NCBI RefSeq assembly: GCF_014280965.1
Contig: NZ_JACODZ010000013.1
Location: 29,459-93,458, forward strand
Length of the DNA stretch: 64,000 nt
From: Echinicola salinicaeni
Lineage (GTDB): Bacteria > Bacteroidota > Bacteroidia > Cytophagales > Cyclobacteriaceae
Direction of reading: 5' to 3'
The notes below the pieces were generated by a model. That model was given only the letters and a program-made list of their open reading frames with translations, searched no databases and was not told the DNA's origin. The stretch's first letter is position 1. Every line of letters begins with the position of its first letter. This document shows, piece after piece, positions 27,333 to 37,116 of this stretch. The translations under genes were made by a program, and so were the position numbers.

Positions 27333-29246
27333 ATGAAGAAATATCAAAATAACTATAAATACTCAGTAGTAGGACTAATCATGCTCTGCATGTTTGCAGG
27401 GACATCCTGTGAAAATTTTGTCGATGTGGTACCTGATAATGTGGCCACGATTGACAATGCCTTTAAATTACGGAATGAAGCCGAAAAATACCTGTTTACC
27501 CTGTATTCATATATGCCCAGGAATGGGGAGACCAATGGTAATATAGGTTTTTTGGCCGGTGATGAAATGTGGATTCCTTATCAGACCAGTATTGGCAGTG
27601 ATCCCTTTGAAATTGCCCGTGGCAATCAAAGAAGGGCCAATCCTTATGTGGATGTGTGGAACGGGGGGATTTTTGTTGGAATTCGCCATTGTAATATCTT
27701 TTTGGAAGGATTACAGAGGCCCGGGAGTGTTCCTGACCTTGGAGAAATAGAAAGAAGGAGATGGATTGGGGAAGCTGAATTCCTGAAAGCCTATTTCCAT
27801 TTCTACCTACTAAGGATGTATGGCCCTATCCCTATAATTGATAAGAATTTACCGATTGACGCTTCTGAAGAGGAAGTGAATGTAAAAAGGAAACCCGTGG
27901 ATGAGGTGGTTAACTACATTGCAGATCTGTTAGACCAGGCTGCAGAGAAATTGCCCGAATCCATTGCGGACAGGAATACGGAGATGGGCAGGATTACCAG
28001 CCCAGTGGCCAAAGCTTTGAAGGCGAAATTGTTATTGATGGCAGCAAGTCCATTATTTAACGGCAATGCGGATATGGCTTCACTGATTGGACCAGGTGGC
28101 GAAGCGTTATTTAATCTTGAATACGATGAGAATAAATGGCAATTGGCAGCGGATGCAGCAGCCGAGGCCATTCAAGTGGCCGAGGCCGCTGGACATAGGT
28201 TGTATACATTTACCGAGACTGGTCTAGACATTACAGATACGACCATTACTGAGCTCAGTATTCGACAGGCAGTTTGTGAAAGATGGAATCCAGAGCATAT
28301 TTGGGGCAATTCAAATGGAACAGCAGCCCTAGAACTTCAAAGACATGCGATGGCACCATTGTCCACAGAACATAACCACAATAATGCACGGAAAATCCTT
28401 TCTGCCCCAATGAAAATAGCCAGACAGTTTTATTCTCAGAATGGGGTGCCTATTGAAGAGGACAAAACTTTGGATTTCTCCGATCTCGAACAATTGCGAA
28501 CGGCCTCTCATGAGGAACGCTTCTATATTGAAGAAGGTTTTGAAACGGCACGCATCAACTTTGATAGGGAACCTCGCTTTTATGCATCCCTGAGTTTTGA
28601 TGGAGGAAAATGGTACAAATATGACAGCCCAACCAATTCTGATGAAGGAACCTTTGTGCTCAGGTCTAAATTTGTGGATTATGCAGGGAGCAATCATGCA
28701 TTTCACAAGAATGTTACCGGTTATTTCATCAAGAAATTGGTAGACTGGAATCAATCCATGAGCAGTTCAGGTGCTACCTATAGGACATACGATTGGCCAG
28801 AAATTAGATTATCCGACCTCTACTTGATGTATGCAGAAGCCTTGAACGAAGTGGAGGGGCCAAATGCTACAGTGTTTGAATACTTGGATAAAGTAAGGGT
28901 ACGTGCAGGCCTAATGGGAGTACAGGAAAGCTGGACGCAATATTCCAGACAACCAGAGAAGTTTTCAACAAAGGATGGGCTGAGGACAATCATCCATCAG
29001 GAAAGACTTATTGAGTTGGCTTTTGAAGGACACAGGTTTTGGGATTTGAAACGTTGGAAAAAGGCCAATGAGATGCTTAATCAACCCATCAAAGGCTGGA
29101 ACATGAAAGGGGAAACCACCAATAGTTATTATCAGGTAAGTACTCTTTTTACACAGCGGTTCATTGCACCAAGGGATTATTTTTGGCCTATTAATGAAGG
29201 CACATTGATTCAAAATCCCAATTTGGTTCAAAACGTAGGTTGGTAA
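27333..29246 (+). CDS. SusD/RagB-type surface glycan-binding lipoprotein
   Basis: The 637-residue protein has a lipoprotein signal (CMFAGTSCENF, lipobox Cys near 26). It shows the tetratricopeptide-like SusD fold with motifs RWIGEAEFLKAYFHFYLLRMYGPIPI and RLSDLYLMYAEALNEVEGPN. The family C-terminal features HQERLIELAFEGHRFWDLKRW and APRDYFWPINEGTLIQNPNLVQNVGW are also present. It would cap the SusC barrel and bind oligosaccharide at the cell surface. Its length is above the family average, with extra loops near residues 350-470 that could shape ligand specificity. The gene is tightly coupled to susC. Confidence 0.95.
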   Translation: MKKYQNNYKYSVVGLIMLCMFAGTSCENFVDVVPDNVATIDNAFKLRNEAEKYLFTLYSYMPRNGETNGNIGFLAGDEMWIPYQTSIGSDPFEIARGNQRRANPYVDVWNGGIFVGIRHCNIFLEGLQRPGSVPDLGEIERRRWIGEAEFLKAYFHFYLLRMYGPIPIIDKNLPIDASEEEVNVKRKPVDEVVNYIADLLDQAAEKLPESIADRNTEMGRITSPVAKALKAKLLLMAASPLFNGNADMASLIGPGGEALFNLEYDENKWQLAADAAAEAIQVAEAAGHRLYTFTETGLDITDTTITELSIRQAVCERWNPEHIWGNSNGTAALELQRHAMAPLSTEHNHNNARKILSAPMKIARQFYSQNGVPIEEDKTLDFSDLEQLRTASHEERFYIEEGFETARINFDREPRFYASLSFDGGKWYKYDSPTNSDEGTFVLRSKFVDYAGSNHAFHKNVTGYFIKKLVDWNQSMSSSGATYRTYDWPEIRLSDLYLMYAEALNEVEGPNATVFEYLDKVRVRAGLMGVQESWTQYSRQPEKFSTKDGLRTIIHQERLIELAFEGHRFWDLKRWKKANEMLNQPIKGWNMKGETTNSYYQVSTLFTQRFIAPRDYFWPINEGTLIQNPNLVQNVGW

Positions 29247-29270
29247 TTTTCTATTCAAACGACAAAAACA

Positions 29271-30470
29271 ATGAAACGATATAATAAAATAAATTGGATA
29301 TGTTCCCTCTTTTTAGCAATGGGAATCCTTGCCTGTGAAGTGGAAGAAATGCACAGCCCCTATTCTAAGGGAAGTACTCCTCCTGGACCTGTTTTTGAAA
29401 CTTCGGTGGAAAATATGCCAGGAAAGGCCAAGATATTCTATGCCGTTCCGAATGATCCGGATTTACTTTATGTAAAAGCCGTATATCAACGTAGCAATGG
29501 GGAAGAAGCAGAAGTGAAATCCTCTTATTTCAATAATTCACTGATGGTAGAGGGGTTTTCTGATACGCTTGACCATGAAGTCAAGCTTTATTCAGTGAAT
29601 AGAAATGAAATGGAATCCGAGCCAGTTACAGTGGTCATTAAGCCCAAAAAAGCCCCCGTATGGGATGTGTATGAATCACTCGATGTCAAAGCATCATTTG
29701 GGGGTATACAAGTAAATGCGCTTAATCCTGAACGAGAGGACGTAGCGATTTTGATCATGGAAAAGAATGAATTAGATGAATGGGAAGTGGATCCAAACAG
29801 TATCTATACTTCTACCGATACCATTAATTATGCTTTGCGAGGCATGGATACGCTGGTTCATGAGTTTGCATTTACAGTTAGGGACAGGTGGTTAAACTAT
29901 ACGGATACTGTCTATGCAGACATTGCTCCATTTTATGAGACAGCTTTGTCCAAAGCTAATTATAGGGGAATGCAATTGCCTGGAGATTCACCCCATCACC
30001 CTTCCACATCTATGGCGGGCATGTGGGATGGAGAAATCATGAATTGGCCGTCCATATACATGACGCAGGCGGTCGTTTCTGGACCACATACCATTACATT
30101 TGATGTAGGAGTGGAAGCTAAAATGAGTAGGATAGTGATTTGGGATTATCCGGAATATTATAATGGAAGGACTTATTATTACTTAGGTAATTTGAAAGAA
30201 TTTGAAGTATGGGGGTCTGACGATCCGCCATCTGATGGAAGTTATGATAATTGGGTGAAGCTAGGTACCTACTCTGCTACTAAACCTTCTGGTTTGCCTT
30301 TTGGTCAGCAGAGTGATGAAGACTATCGAGTGGCTAATTCCGGATTAAACTGGCAATTTGATATTGATGCTCCAAAAGTTCGCTATTTAAGAATTCGTTC
30401 AATTAGAAATTGGGGTGGAAGTACTTATATGGCGATAGGAGAGGTGCAAGTATATGGAGACCCAAGGTGA
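29271..30470 (+). CDS. PUL-associated surface lipoprotein (DUF4959/DUF5126/DUF5000-like)
   Basis: The 399-residue lipoprotein (lipobox LAC near residue 22) follows SusD by 25 bases. The first part (about residues 35-130, GPVFETSVENMPGKAKIFYAVP) and the second (135-225, WDVYESLDVKASFGGIQVNALNPEREDVAILI) resemble the beta-sandwich domains DUF4959 and DUF5126. The C-terminal 150 residues look like a discoidin/F5-8C-type DUF5000 domain (WDGEIMNWPSIYMTQ, ITFDVGVEAKMSRIVIWDYPEYY, VRYLRIRSIRNWGGSTYMAIGEVQVYG). Proteins in this position in PULs are often surface glycan-binding proteins. That role is inferred from position and fold. Confidence 0.8.
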   Translation: MKRYNKINWICSLFLAMGILACEVEEMHSPYSKGSTPPGPVFETSVENMPGKAKIFYAVPNDPDLLYVKAVYQRSNGEEAEVKSSYFNNSLMVEGFSDTLDHEVKLYSVNRNEMESEPVTVVIKPKKAPVWDVYESLDVKASFGGIQVNALNPEREDVAILIMEKNELDEWEVDPNSIYTSTDTINYALRGMDTLVHEFAFTVRDRWLNYTDTVYADIAPFYETALSKANYRGMQLPGDSPHHPSTSMAGMWDGEIMNWPSIYMTQAVVSGPHTITFDVGVEAKMSRIVIWDYPEYYNGRTYYYLGNLKEFEVWGSDDPPSDGSYDNWVKLGTYSATKPSGLPFGQQSDEDYRVANSGLNWQFDIDAPKVRYLRIRSIRNWGGSTYMAIGEVQVYGDPR

Positions 30471-30484
30471 TTTTATCAGTTTAA

Positions 30485-31696
30485 ATGAGCAATAATATGA
30501 ACATAAGATATATATTCAATAGATTGGCCCTTATCCTTCCTATGGCAATGATAATGGCCTGTAGTCAAATGGATGATTATAAGGAGTTTATTCCTGATGG
30601 GGAAAGGACTTATAGCGGAAAGGTGGATTCTCTTCAAGTAATAGGGGGAGATCATAAGGTAATGATATGGGGATTACTTACCTCAGACCCAAAAATCACA
30701 GAGGCGAGGATATCCTGGAACGCAGGAGCGGAGTCTATCTTGATTCCTGTTACCAAAACTTCTGGAGTGGATACACTTAAACATGAGATTGATGAATTGG
30801 AAGAGAACAATTATACTTTTGAAGTGGTGACCATCGATAATGCAGGCAACGAATCAGTTCCTGTGTATGCTACTGGATCCGCCTACGGAGATAGGTATAT
30901 GTTGGCATTAAATAATCGACCAGTGGAAAGTGCCAATCTTACAGTTTGGGACCAAAATACCATTGTCCAATTCGGTGATCTCGATCCCTCGGCGGGTCCC
31001 CTGTACTCGGAAGTGACTTATGTGGATGCCGGTGGTATGGAACATACCCTGACAGTACCAGTGGAAAGTTCAGAATTATTGCTGGAAGGTTATCAGGTGG
31101 GGGAAGACTTTCAAATAAGGACCTTTTATAAACCTGAACCACATGCCTTGGACACCTTCAGCACTGCCTTGGACAATATTTCTCCAAAGGTCACTTATAT
31201 GAAAAATATGCAGGTGCCCTTCGCAGCCAGCGAAAGAAGTGGTCGATGGGGAAATCTGGAAGGCTGGATCACCAATGATAATGCTAAAATCCACGGAGGT
31301 TATGGTGGATGGGATGAATGGAATAGTAATATATTTAATTTGGAGTCGGGATGGGGAGCTCCTGCTGTTACCAATGGTAAGATTTACCAGACTTTCGAAG
31401 TCCCAGCAGGTAATTTTACATTTAAAATTAAGGATCTTAGAGATACCAACCTTACGGAAGATGATGACGCTTATTTGGTGGTAACATTAGGAAGTGAACT
31501 GCCAGATGTAGAAAATATTGATACAGCAATAGGTTATGCCCATATCGTTACGGGGAAACCAATTGGAGACCTCAAGGTAGATTTTGAAATACAGGAAGGA
31601 CCGGTCCAAATAGCCGTTGGGTACCTGACTACCCAGCCAGACGGGAGTCCCGGTAGGTATTGTAATATCCGGGCATTCGATTTTGTGCAGCATTAA
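30485..31696 (+). CDS. PUL-associated surface lipoprotein (DUF4998/DUF5013-like)
   Basis: The 403-residue lipoprotein has lipobox MAC near residue 25; an internal ATG at 30497 is an alternative start. The N-terminal half resembles DUF4998, with fibronectin-like sandwiches (SGKVDSLQVIGGDHKVMIWGLLTSDPKITEARISW and YTFEVVTIDNAGNES). The C-terminal half resembles DUF5013 (WITNDNAKIHGGYGGWDEWN, then IYQTFEVPAGNFTFKIKD). It is the last gene of the SusC operon, 15 bases after its partner and just before a strong terminator. It probably binds glycan at the surface. Domain names are from memory of sequence patterns and need a profile search. Confidence 0.7.
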   Translation: MSNNMNIRYIFNRLALILPMAMIMACSQMDDYKEFIPDGERTYSGKVDSLQVIGGDHKVMIWGLLTSDPKITEARISWNAGAESILIPVTKTSGVDTLKHEIDELEENNYTFEVVTIDNAGNESVPVYATGSAYGDRYMLALNNRPVESANLTVWDQNTIVQFGDLDPSAGPLYSEVTYVDAGGMEHTLTVPVESSELLLEGYQVGEDFQIRTFYKPEPHALDTFSTALDNISPKVTYMKNMQVPFAASERSGRWGNLEGWITNDNAKIHGGYGGWDEWNSNIFNLESGWGAPAVTNGKIYQTFEVPAGNFTFKIKDLRDTNLTEDDDAYLVVTLGSELPDVENIDTAIGYAHIVTGKPIGDLKVDFEIQEGPVQIAVGYLTTQPDGSPGRYCNIRAFDFVQH

Positions 31697-31753
31697 TGAA
31701 AGCGGCTTTCCTAAGATTAGAAGGGTTGGAAGCCTTTGTACTTAATAATTGAA

Positions 31754-31795
31754 AACAGCCCCCTCAAGTGTATATTTGGAGGGGGCTGTTTTTAT
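31754..31795 (+). terminator. Strong terminator closing the PUL1 susCD operon
   Basis: A 12-base perfect stem (31754-31765 and 31779-31790, AACAGCCCCCTC/GAGGGGGCTGTT) with a 13-base loop is followed by T5. It separates the SusC/SusD/lipoprotein operon from the esterase pair downstream. Confidence 0.9.
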
Positions 31796-31851
31796 TATTT
31801 GACAATAAAAGACCTATTTAGTCAAAGTTTAATACCTAACCTAAAACAATC

Positions 31852-32721
31852 ATGAAATATAGCTTGCTATGTTTAGTCATCTCCTTGATATCCATTAGAC
31901 TTGGATTTGCTCAAGCTGAAAAAATCAAGGAAATCGATGGAGGGGGGAGTGGTCCTTTTCCTGCCAAGGCCTTTTCGGAAAGGGCCATGAAAGATTTTGT
32001 GGTTTACCGTCCTGAGGATTTGGCTGCTGCTATTGAAAAAGAAGGAAAGTTGCCCCTTGTGGTTTGGGCGAATGGAGGCTGTATGAATTCCTCTATACAC
32101 CACGAACGCTTGTTGACAGAAGTTGCCTCTCATGGTTATGTGATTGTAGCCATCGGTACACTACAGATGACCATTGAGGAAAGGATACACGAACATACCC
32201 CAGATAAAGAACTAAGAAGAGCGATTGATAAGGTTATAGAATTGTCCCAACAATCCGATAGTGAATATTATAATGTGCTTGATACGAATAAAATAGTCGC
32301 TGCTGGCCAATCTTGTGGTGGAGCCCAGGTCATATCCATTGCTGATGACCCTAGGGTAAAAAGCTATATGATGTTCAATTCGGGTATGGGTGATATGACC
32401 ATGGCTGGGGCGAGCAAGGAATCGCTGAATTTCCTACATGGAGAGATTATATACATTGTAGGGGGAGAATCTGATGTGGCAACCGAAAATGCATTAATGG
32501 ATTATGAGCGCATCGATCAGGTTCCAGTGGTATTGGCAAACTTGCTGGAAGGGGGCCATGGGGGAACATTTAATCAAGAATATGGAGGCTCTTTTGCGAG
32601 GATAGCTTTGGATTGGCTGAACTGGCAATTTAAGGAAGAGGACCATAGTGCTTTGTTCCTTGAATATGAGCTGGACAATTACCCCGGTTGGGAAGTAAAA
32701 TCAAAGAACTTTAAGCTATAA
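31852..32721 (+). CDS. Secreted alpha/beta-hydrolase esterase, paralogue of 18532-19476
   Basis: The 289-residue protein has a signal peptide (MKYSLLCLVISLISIRLGFA) and an alpha/beta-hydrolase fold. The nucleophile is S154 in G-Q-S-C-G, the oxyanion region is WANGGCMNSS, and a catalytic His probably lies in EGGHGGTFNQEYGG. It shares the opening GGGSGPFPA and the overall pattern of the enzyme at 18532, but is shorter. The two flank the regulatory and transport genes of PUL1, so they may act on different ester positions or in different compartments. The gene is followed after 4 bases by the type-B carboxylesterase. Confidence 0.8.
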   Translation: MKYSLLCLVISLISIRLGFAQAEKIKEIDGGGSGPFPAKAFSERAMKDFVVYRPEDLAAAIEKEGKLPLVVWANGGCMNSSIHHERLLTEVASHGYVIVAIGTLQMTIEERIHEHTPDKELRRAIDKVIELSQQSDSEYYNVLDTNKIVAAGQSCGGAQVISIADDPRVKSYMMFNSGMGDMTMAGASKESLNFLHGEIIYIVGGESDVATENALMDYERIDQVPVVLANLLEGGHGGTFNQEYGGSFARIALDWLNWQFKEEDHSALFLEYELDNYPGWEVKSKNFKL

Positions 32722-32725
32722 ACCT

Positions 32726-34291
32726 ATGAACAATAAAATAGTTAGTTTCGGTATCTTGTTGATTACCTTTCTGTTAATATCAGCAGTTTGGCCTGGTAAA
32801 GATCTTTTGCAGGTAGAGGTAGCGCAAGGTGTATTGCAGGGTGAAGAAGAAAATGGCATAACGGTGTTTAAGGGAGTACCCTTTGCTCAGCCTCCTGTAG
32901 GAGCACTCCGGTGGAAGGCTCCTCAACCTCCAGTGTCCTGGGAGGGCATCAGAGAAGCCACTAGCTATGCGCCTTCGCCCTATCAACCCGGAAATCCTGC
33001 TTCCGGTAAAAGCGAAGATTGCCTGTATCTGAACATTTGGACTCCAGCCAACTCACCGGAGGATAATTTACCTGTCATGGTGTGGATATATGGGGGCGGT
33101 TTTAGTTTTGGTACCACTGCCGATCCTGTCACTACAGGAAAACACCTTGCCCAAAAAGGTGTGGTTGTAGTAAGCATTGCTTATAGGGTAGGTCAGTTAG
33201 GTTTTTTGGCTCATCCAGAACTGAGTGCAGAAAACCCCAATGGCGTTTCGGGGAATTATGGTCTTTTGGATCAAATCGCCGGTTTGAAATGGATAAAGAA
33301 AAATATCAAGGCCTTTGGAGGCAACCCCGATAAGGTGACCATCTTTGGAGAATCGGCAGGGGGGATATCGGTAAGTATGCTCTGTGCATCACCCTTGGCA
33401 AATGGCTTGTTTCAAGGGGCGATTTCACAGAGTGGAGGTTCTTTTGGGCCTACGCGCCCTCAGACTTTTCCCGGAGAAAACATGAAAAGCTTGGACCAAG
33501 CAGAAATAGATGGGAAAGCATATACCGAAAAGGCAGGAGCTTCCTCATTGGAAGCGTTACGTGAGCTTAGCGCTGCTAAACTGCCCTTGGGAATGGGGCT
33601 GGGCGGTGCTTGGCCGATAGTGGATGGCCATGTTATTACCGAGAACCAATACCATAGTTATCAAAAGGGGGAATATAATGATGTGCCTGTACTCATAGGT
33701 TATAATTCCGATGAAGGCCTTAGTTTTACCCGTGAAAGGAGCCCTGAGGAATTTATCAAGAATACTAAAACCCGCTATGGTCGGTTTGCTGATGAATTAC
33801 TGAAGGTATATCCTGTGGGAGAGAACCATATCCCAAAGTCTGCAAGGGACCTTAACCGTGATGCTGCTTTTGGTTGGCATACATGGGCTTGGGCAAACTT
33901 GCAGTCCAAAACAGGGAATTCGAACGTTTATCTATATTACTTTGACCAACATCCCGAATATCCGAAAGATTCTCCTCGATATGGCCATGGTTCACCACAT
34001 GGTCAGGATGTAGCCTATGTCTTTCAGACTTTGGATAAAGTAGGGGCTGGAAATAATGCATCGGATATAACGCTTTCCAATAAAATGGCTGCCTACTGGA
34101 CAAATTTTGCCAAGCATGGTGATCCAAACGGTCATGGACTGGAAAAATGGCCGGTTTTCAACCATGCTAATCCTAAAGTAATGTACTTAACTGATCCGCT
34201 TCAAGTTGGGCCTGTGCCTAGTGAGCCTGCTCTCAATGTCTTGGATGAATATTTTAGATGGCGGCTGTCCTCTGAGGGAGCAATAAAATAA
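32726..34291 (+). CDS. Type-B carboxylesterase
   Basis: The 521-residue protein belongs to the carboxylesterase/cholinesterase family. It begins with an export signal, then GVPFAQPPVGALRWKAPQPP and the disulphide-region motif EDCLYLNIWTP. The nucleophile elbow is FGESAGG, with S210. The acidic residue lies in the GYNSDEG segment and the His probably in GHGSPHGQDVAYVF. It begins 4 bases after the preceding esterase, so the two are co-transcribed. With two other esterases in the cluster it suggests that PUL1 handles an acylated (acetylated or feruloylated) substrate; the exact ester is unknown. Confidence 0.9.
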   Translation: MNNKIVSFGILLITFLLISAVWPGKDLLQVEVAQGVLQGEEENGITVFKGVPFAQPPVGALRWKAPQPPVSWEGIREATSYAPSPYQPGNPASGKSEDCLYLNIWTPANSPEDNLPVMVWIYGGGFSFGTTADPVTTGKHLAQKGVVVVSIAYRVGQLGFLAHPELSAENPNGVSGNYGLLDQIAGLKWIKKNIKAFGGNPDKVTIFGESAGGISVSMLCASPLANGLFQGAISQSGGSFGPTRPQTFPGENMKSLDQAEIDGKAYTEKAGASSLEALRELSAAKLPLGMGLGGAWPIVDGHVITENQYHSYQKGEYNDVPVLIGYNSDEGLSFTRERSPEEFIKNTKTRYGRFADELLKVYPVGENHIPKSARDLNRDAAFGWHTWAWANLQSKTGNSNVYLYYFDQHPEYPKDSPRYGHGSPHGQDVAYVFQTLDKVGAGNNASDITLSNKMAAYWTNFAKHGDPNGHGLEKWPVFNHANPKVMYLTDPLQVGPVPSEPALNVLDEYFRWRLSSEGAIK

Positions 34292-34310
34292 AGATAAGTT
34301 CTTGCTGAAA

Positions 34311-34352
34311 AAAAAGCTTTCATGGACAAAATTCCATGAAAGCCTTTTCCGT
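34311..34352. terminator. Bidirectional terminator between convergent genes
   Basis: Arms GCTTTCATGG (34316-34325) and CCATGAAAGC (34334-34343) are flanked by A8 on the left and CTTTTCC on the right. It lies between the convergent carboxylesterase and GH43-like genes and can serve both. Confidence 0.8.
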
Positions 34353-34375
34353 TTTTGGAATTTGCCCCTAATAAA

Positions 34376-35998
34376 TTATTTCTGATAAGCCAGGACATTG
34401 CTAGGGACGAACGTTACATCGTCTATTTGACAACTTGCGCCTGCAGCTCCATGTGCAATAAATCCTATTTCAACTTTACCGTTGGTAACGTTGACTTCTT
34501 CGAGTCTTACGGTTTTCCAATCATCTGCTTGCCCCAAGTTTACACTTTTTTGATGTGCTCCGCTTTCGGCATAGGCTACCAATCGATCAAAACTCCCTGT
34601 GCTTTTGACTTTCAGCGATAGGGTATAGGTACCATCTTCCAAGTTTACATAAGGCGTAGAGGTGATGATCTGATAAACCTTTCTTTTGAAGGTGACCTGA
34701 TCAGAGATATTCAAACTTCTTTCCCCAACGACATGCATTCTGTCTTCCTTGGTATTGGCATGGTTTAGCACAGGCGATTCTTCATCGTCAATGACAATGG
34801 TACTGCCTTGTTTAACCTCTGAATGCCACCCTAAAAGTTGTTCTTGTATGGGTTTTACGCCACTAGGTATGGCCTTTCTGTCAGCTTCAAAACTGCTGTT
34901 TTTTACAAAATTATTATCCTCCGCAACGCTCCATTCTCCTGTCGATTCATTCAAATCCCAAGAGTTTAGGGAGTTAAAGAATGGTGTCTCTCCGTCAAAT
35001 GAAATTGGACACCATTGGTTATATCCCAAACCGTTTCCCGCAAAGTCTGCCCAGCGATCTCCACAATATATGACGGTTTCTTTTTTACTCCCTTTTACAT
35101 TCACAAAAAAGCCTGTCTGAGTAATATGGGCATAGTCATCATAACTTCCCGGGGTAATCAACATTTTATTTTCAGGCAAGTATGGGCCTCGAATATCATC
35201 AGAAACTAAATAATAAGCTAAGGAAGAGTCCCAGCCGTACAAGTTGGAGGCAAAAACATAGTATTTGCCGTTATATTTTACCATGCAATTTCCCTCACGA
35301 CCCTTTCCTTTGAATATTTGGGTGACATCAAGTAAATCCACTTTGCCGTCCTTTACACCGATTTCAGAAATATAAATCTTATGTCTACCCTTTCCATAAG
35401 AATATACTAAATAAGAAATACCTGTGTCAGGATCGGTGAATACTGTTTGGTCGCCTGTGTTAGGCGTACCGATCCTATCGGTCATGTCTAATCGGTTATG
35501 GCATTTGAAAGGACCATTGGGACTGTCCGAAAGGGCAATAAGCACATTGCTGTTATGCTGGACTAAAATGGCATATTTGTTCATTTCCTTTATATAGGCC
35601 ACGCCCAATCTTCCCATCCAAAATACACGCTGGTAATTTTCTTCAACTTCTGCCTTATCCAGTACGGGGCCCTTAGATTTCCAGTTGACCAAATCCGTAG
35701 AGGTATAGCAGGTGACAGCCTTAAAATTGGTACGCTTATGGGTAACTGATGGATCCTCCCGGTACAATTCAGCTTCTTCATAATGTACACCATACCAATA
35801 GTATTTTTCTACCCCATCTTCAGGGTCAGTAAAAGTGAAAATGCCACCGCCTTGGCTATAAATGGGTTCACCATCTTGGGTGTCCCAAAATGTATCATTC
35901 TTAATATTATGTTTTTGGCCAATGGCCGTATGGCAAGCAAATAAAAACGTCAATGCCATAAGTAGTATTGTCTTTTTGTAAGCTATGTAATTGTTCAT
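34376..35998 (-). CDS. Secreted GH43-like (subfamily 24/34 type) enzyme with C-terminal binding domain
   Basis: The 540-residue secreted protein (signal to about residue 27) has a five-bladed propeller of the GH43 type over residues 35-350. The opening NDTFWDTQDGEPIYSQGGGIF and the following YYWYGVHYE are typical of the exo-beta-1,3-galactanase-like subfamilies (GH43_24/34). In these the canonical N-terminal catalytic Asp is not conserved. A beta-sandwich carbohydrate-binding-like domain follows (about 375-535, NSSFEADRKAIP and GTYTLSLKVKSTG). It is the only PUL1 enzyme gene on the minus strand, facing the carboxylesterase. Galactan side-chain trimming would fit the GH53 in the same cluster; subfamily and substrate need checking. 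Confidence 0.8.
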   Translation of the reverse strand: MNNYIAYKKTILLMALTFLFACHTAIGQKHNIKNDTFWDTQDGEPIYSQGGGIFTFTDPEDGVEKYYWYGVHYEEAELYREDPSVTHKRTNFKAVTCYTSTDLVNWKSKGPVLDKAEVEENYQRVFWMGRLGVAYIKEMNKYAILVQHNSNVLIALSDSPNGPFKCHNRLDMTDRIGTPNTGDQTVFTDPDTGISYLVYSYGKGRHKIYISEIGVKDGKVDLLDVTQIFKGKGREGNCMVKYNGKYYVFASNLYGWDSSLAYYLVSDDIRGPYLPENKMLITPGSYDDYAHITQTGFFVNVKGSKKETVIYCGDRWADFAGNGLGYNQWCPISFDGETPFFNSLNSWDLNESTGEWSVAEDNNFVKNSSFEADRKAIPSGVKPIQEQLLGWHSEVKQGSTIVIDDEESPVLNHANTKEDRMHVVGERSLNISDQVTFKRKVYQIITSTPYVNLEDGTYTLSLKVKSTGSFDRLVAYAESGAHQKSVNLGQADDWKTVRLEEVNVTNGKVEIGFIAHGAAGASCQIDDVTFVPSNVLAYQK

Positions 35999-36573
35999 GA
36001 TTTGGTTTATATGGGGTTTATGTGATTATATTATTGCATAATTATTTGTATGCCCTGAGTTAAGAAACTCTTTGAACTATGGGGTACTTGCGGTCTTTCA
36101 TTTTTCCACTTTCCAGTCAGAATTGAAATTATAGATGGTTATTTGGGTATGCGGACAATGAAATAGGAGGAATTCTCCGATTAGTAAAAGGAGTTTGAAT
36201 TTCATGGTTATTATTGGAAATTGTTAAAAACTTATCTTCTGTAAAAGGTTAAGAGTAACAAAAACTAATTGCATCTGGTATTTAGAATTATTTATTAGAA
36301 TGGACCTCGCAATTGAGATATATGTTTAAGTTCTATTGTATAAAATAAATTATCAGCTATTTAAGCTCCATAAGTACCAAGGGAGAGTTAAGTATGACCA
36401 ATAACATATTGATATAGGTGGTTTTCGTATAATTTCCCCTTTATATTACTTATCAAGAAAATTAAATGAGAATTTTAAAAAAAGTATGCTGCGGTGTGCT
36501 GATGATGTATTGATATTATAGTAAGATATAGCTTTTATACAAAAACCTCTTTTAAACCTCCAAATTCGGGGGA
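35999..36573. other. Intergenic region between GH43-like gene and recombinase fragment
   Basis: About 570 AT-rich bases should contain the promoter of the leftward GH43-like gene near 36000-36100. No gene or strong hairpin was seen. Homology to the recombinase of the right edge starts sharply at 36574. Confidence 0.45.
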
Positions 36574-37057
36574 TTCAGAAAATTCCTATCGAAATACAAG
36601 CCCAAAAAGGGTATGATAGACTTATTAGAAATCATCTTTAATCAAGCTTTTTTAAGCGAAAATAAAATTGACCTGAGCGAAAAAAGAAAGCTGAAATCAG
36701 CCATAGAAAAGCTGGAACAAAAGATTTCCAAAATCAGGGATTTGTACATTGATGAAAAACTGGATATTGAGGATTATCGAATGGTAAAAAGAAGTTGTGA
36801 AGAGGAGATAGAGCGCTTGGAAGCCAAAGGGACAAAAATCGAATCAATCATTACCCAAGATATTCCAGAAAAAGTCAAAAAGGCCCTTGAAATGGCTGAG
36901 AGTCTTGATCTACTTTTTGATACTGCTGATTTGGGAATTAGAAGAAAGATAATTGATTCGATCTTCCCCGAAAACATCGTTTTTTACGGTAAGCAACATC
37001 GAACCGCTCGGGTAAAAGGATTCTTTCTAGCTATTTATCAGATTAACAGTATGATAG
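36574..37057 (+). repeat. Long direct repeat, left copy
   Basis: This 484-bp stretch is nearly identical to 63517-64000 (26,943 bases away, same orientation). The differences I saw are three bases clustered in the TTATTAGAAATCATC segment near 36622-36634. The right copy continues beyond the window, so the repeat may be longer. Confidence 0.9.
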
Positions 37058-37116
37058 CCTTTAAAAAAAAAATAAGTCCAAAGTCGAAAAAAATCAACTT
37101 TGGACCGAGTTGTTGA
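36574..37116 (+). pseudogene. Serine-recombinase C-terminal fragment
   Basis: The frame from 36574 (ATG at 36613) encodes the last part of a large serine recombinase: a long coiled-coil (about 36660-36860, LEQKISKIRDLYIDEKLDIEDYRM) and the terminal region DLGIRRKIIDSIFPENIVFYGKQHRTARVKG. The catalytic resolvase domain, recombinase domain and zinc ribbon are all missing. An in-frame stop lies just upstream at 36553. Bases 36574-37057 match 63517-64000 with three differences found by eye. It is a remnant, not a functional recombinase, although a 167-residue peptide could still be made. Confidence 0.85.
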
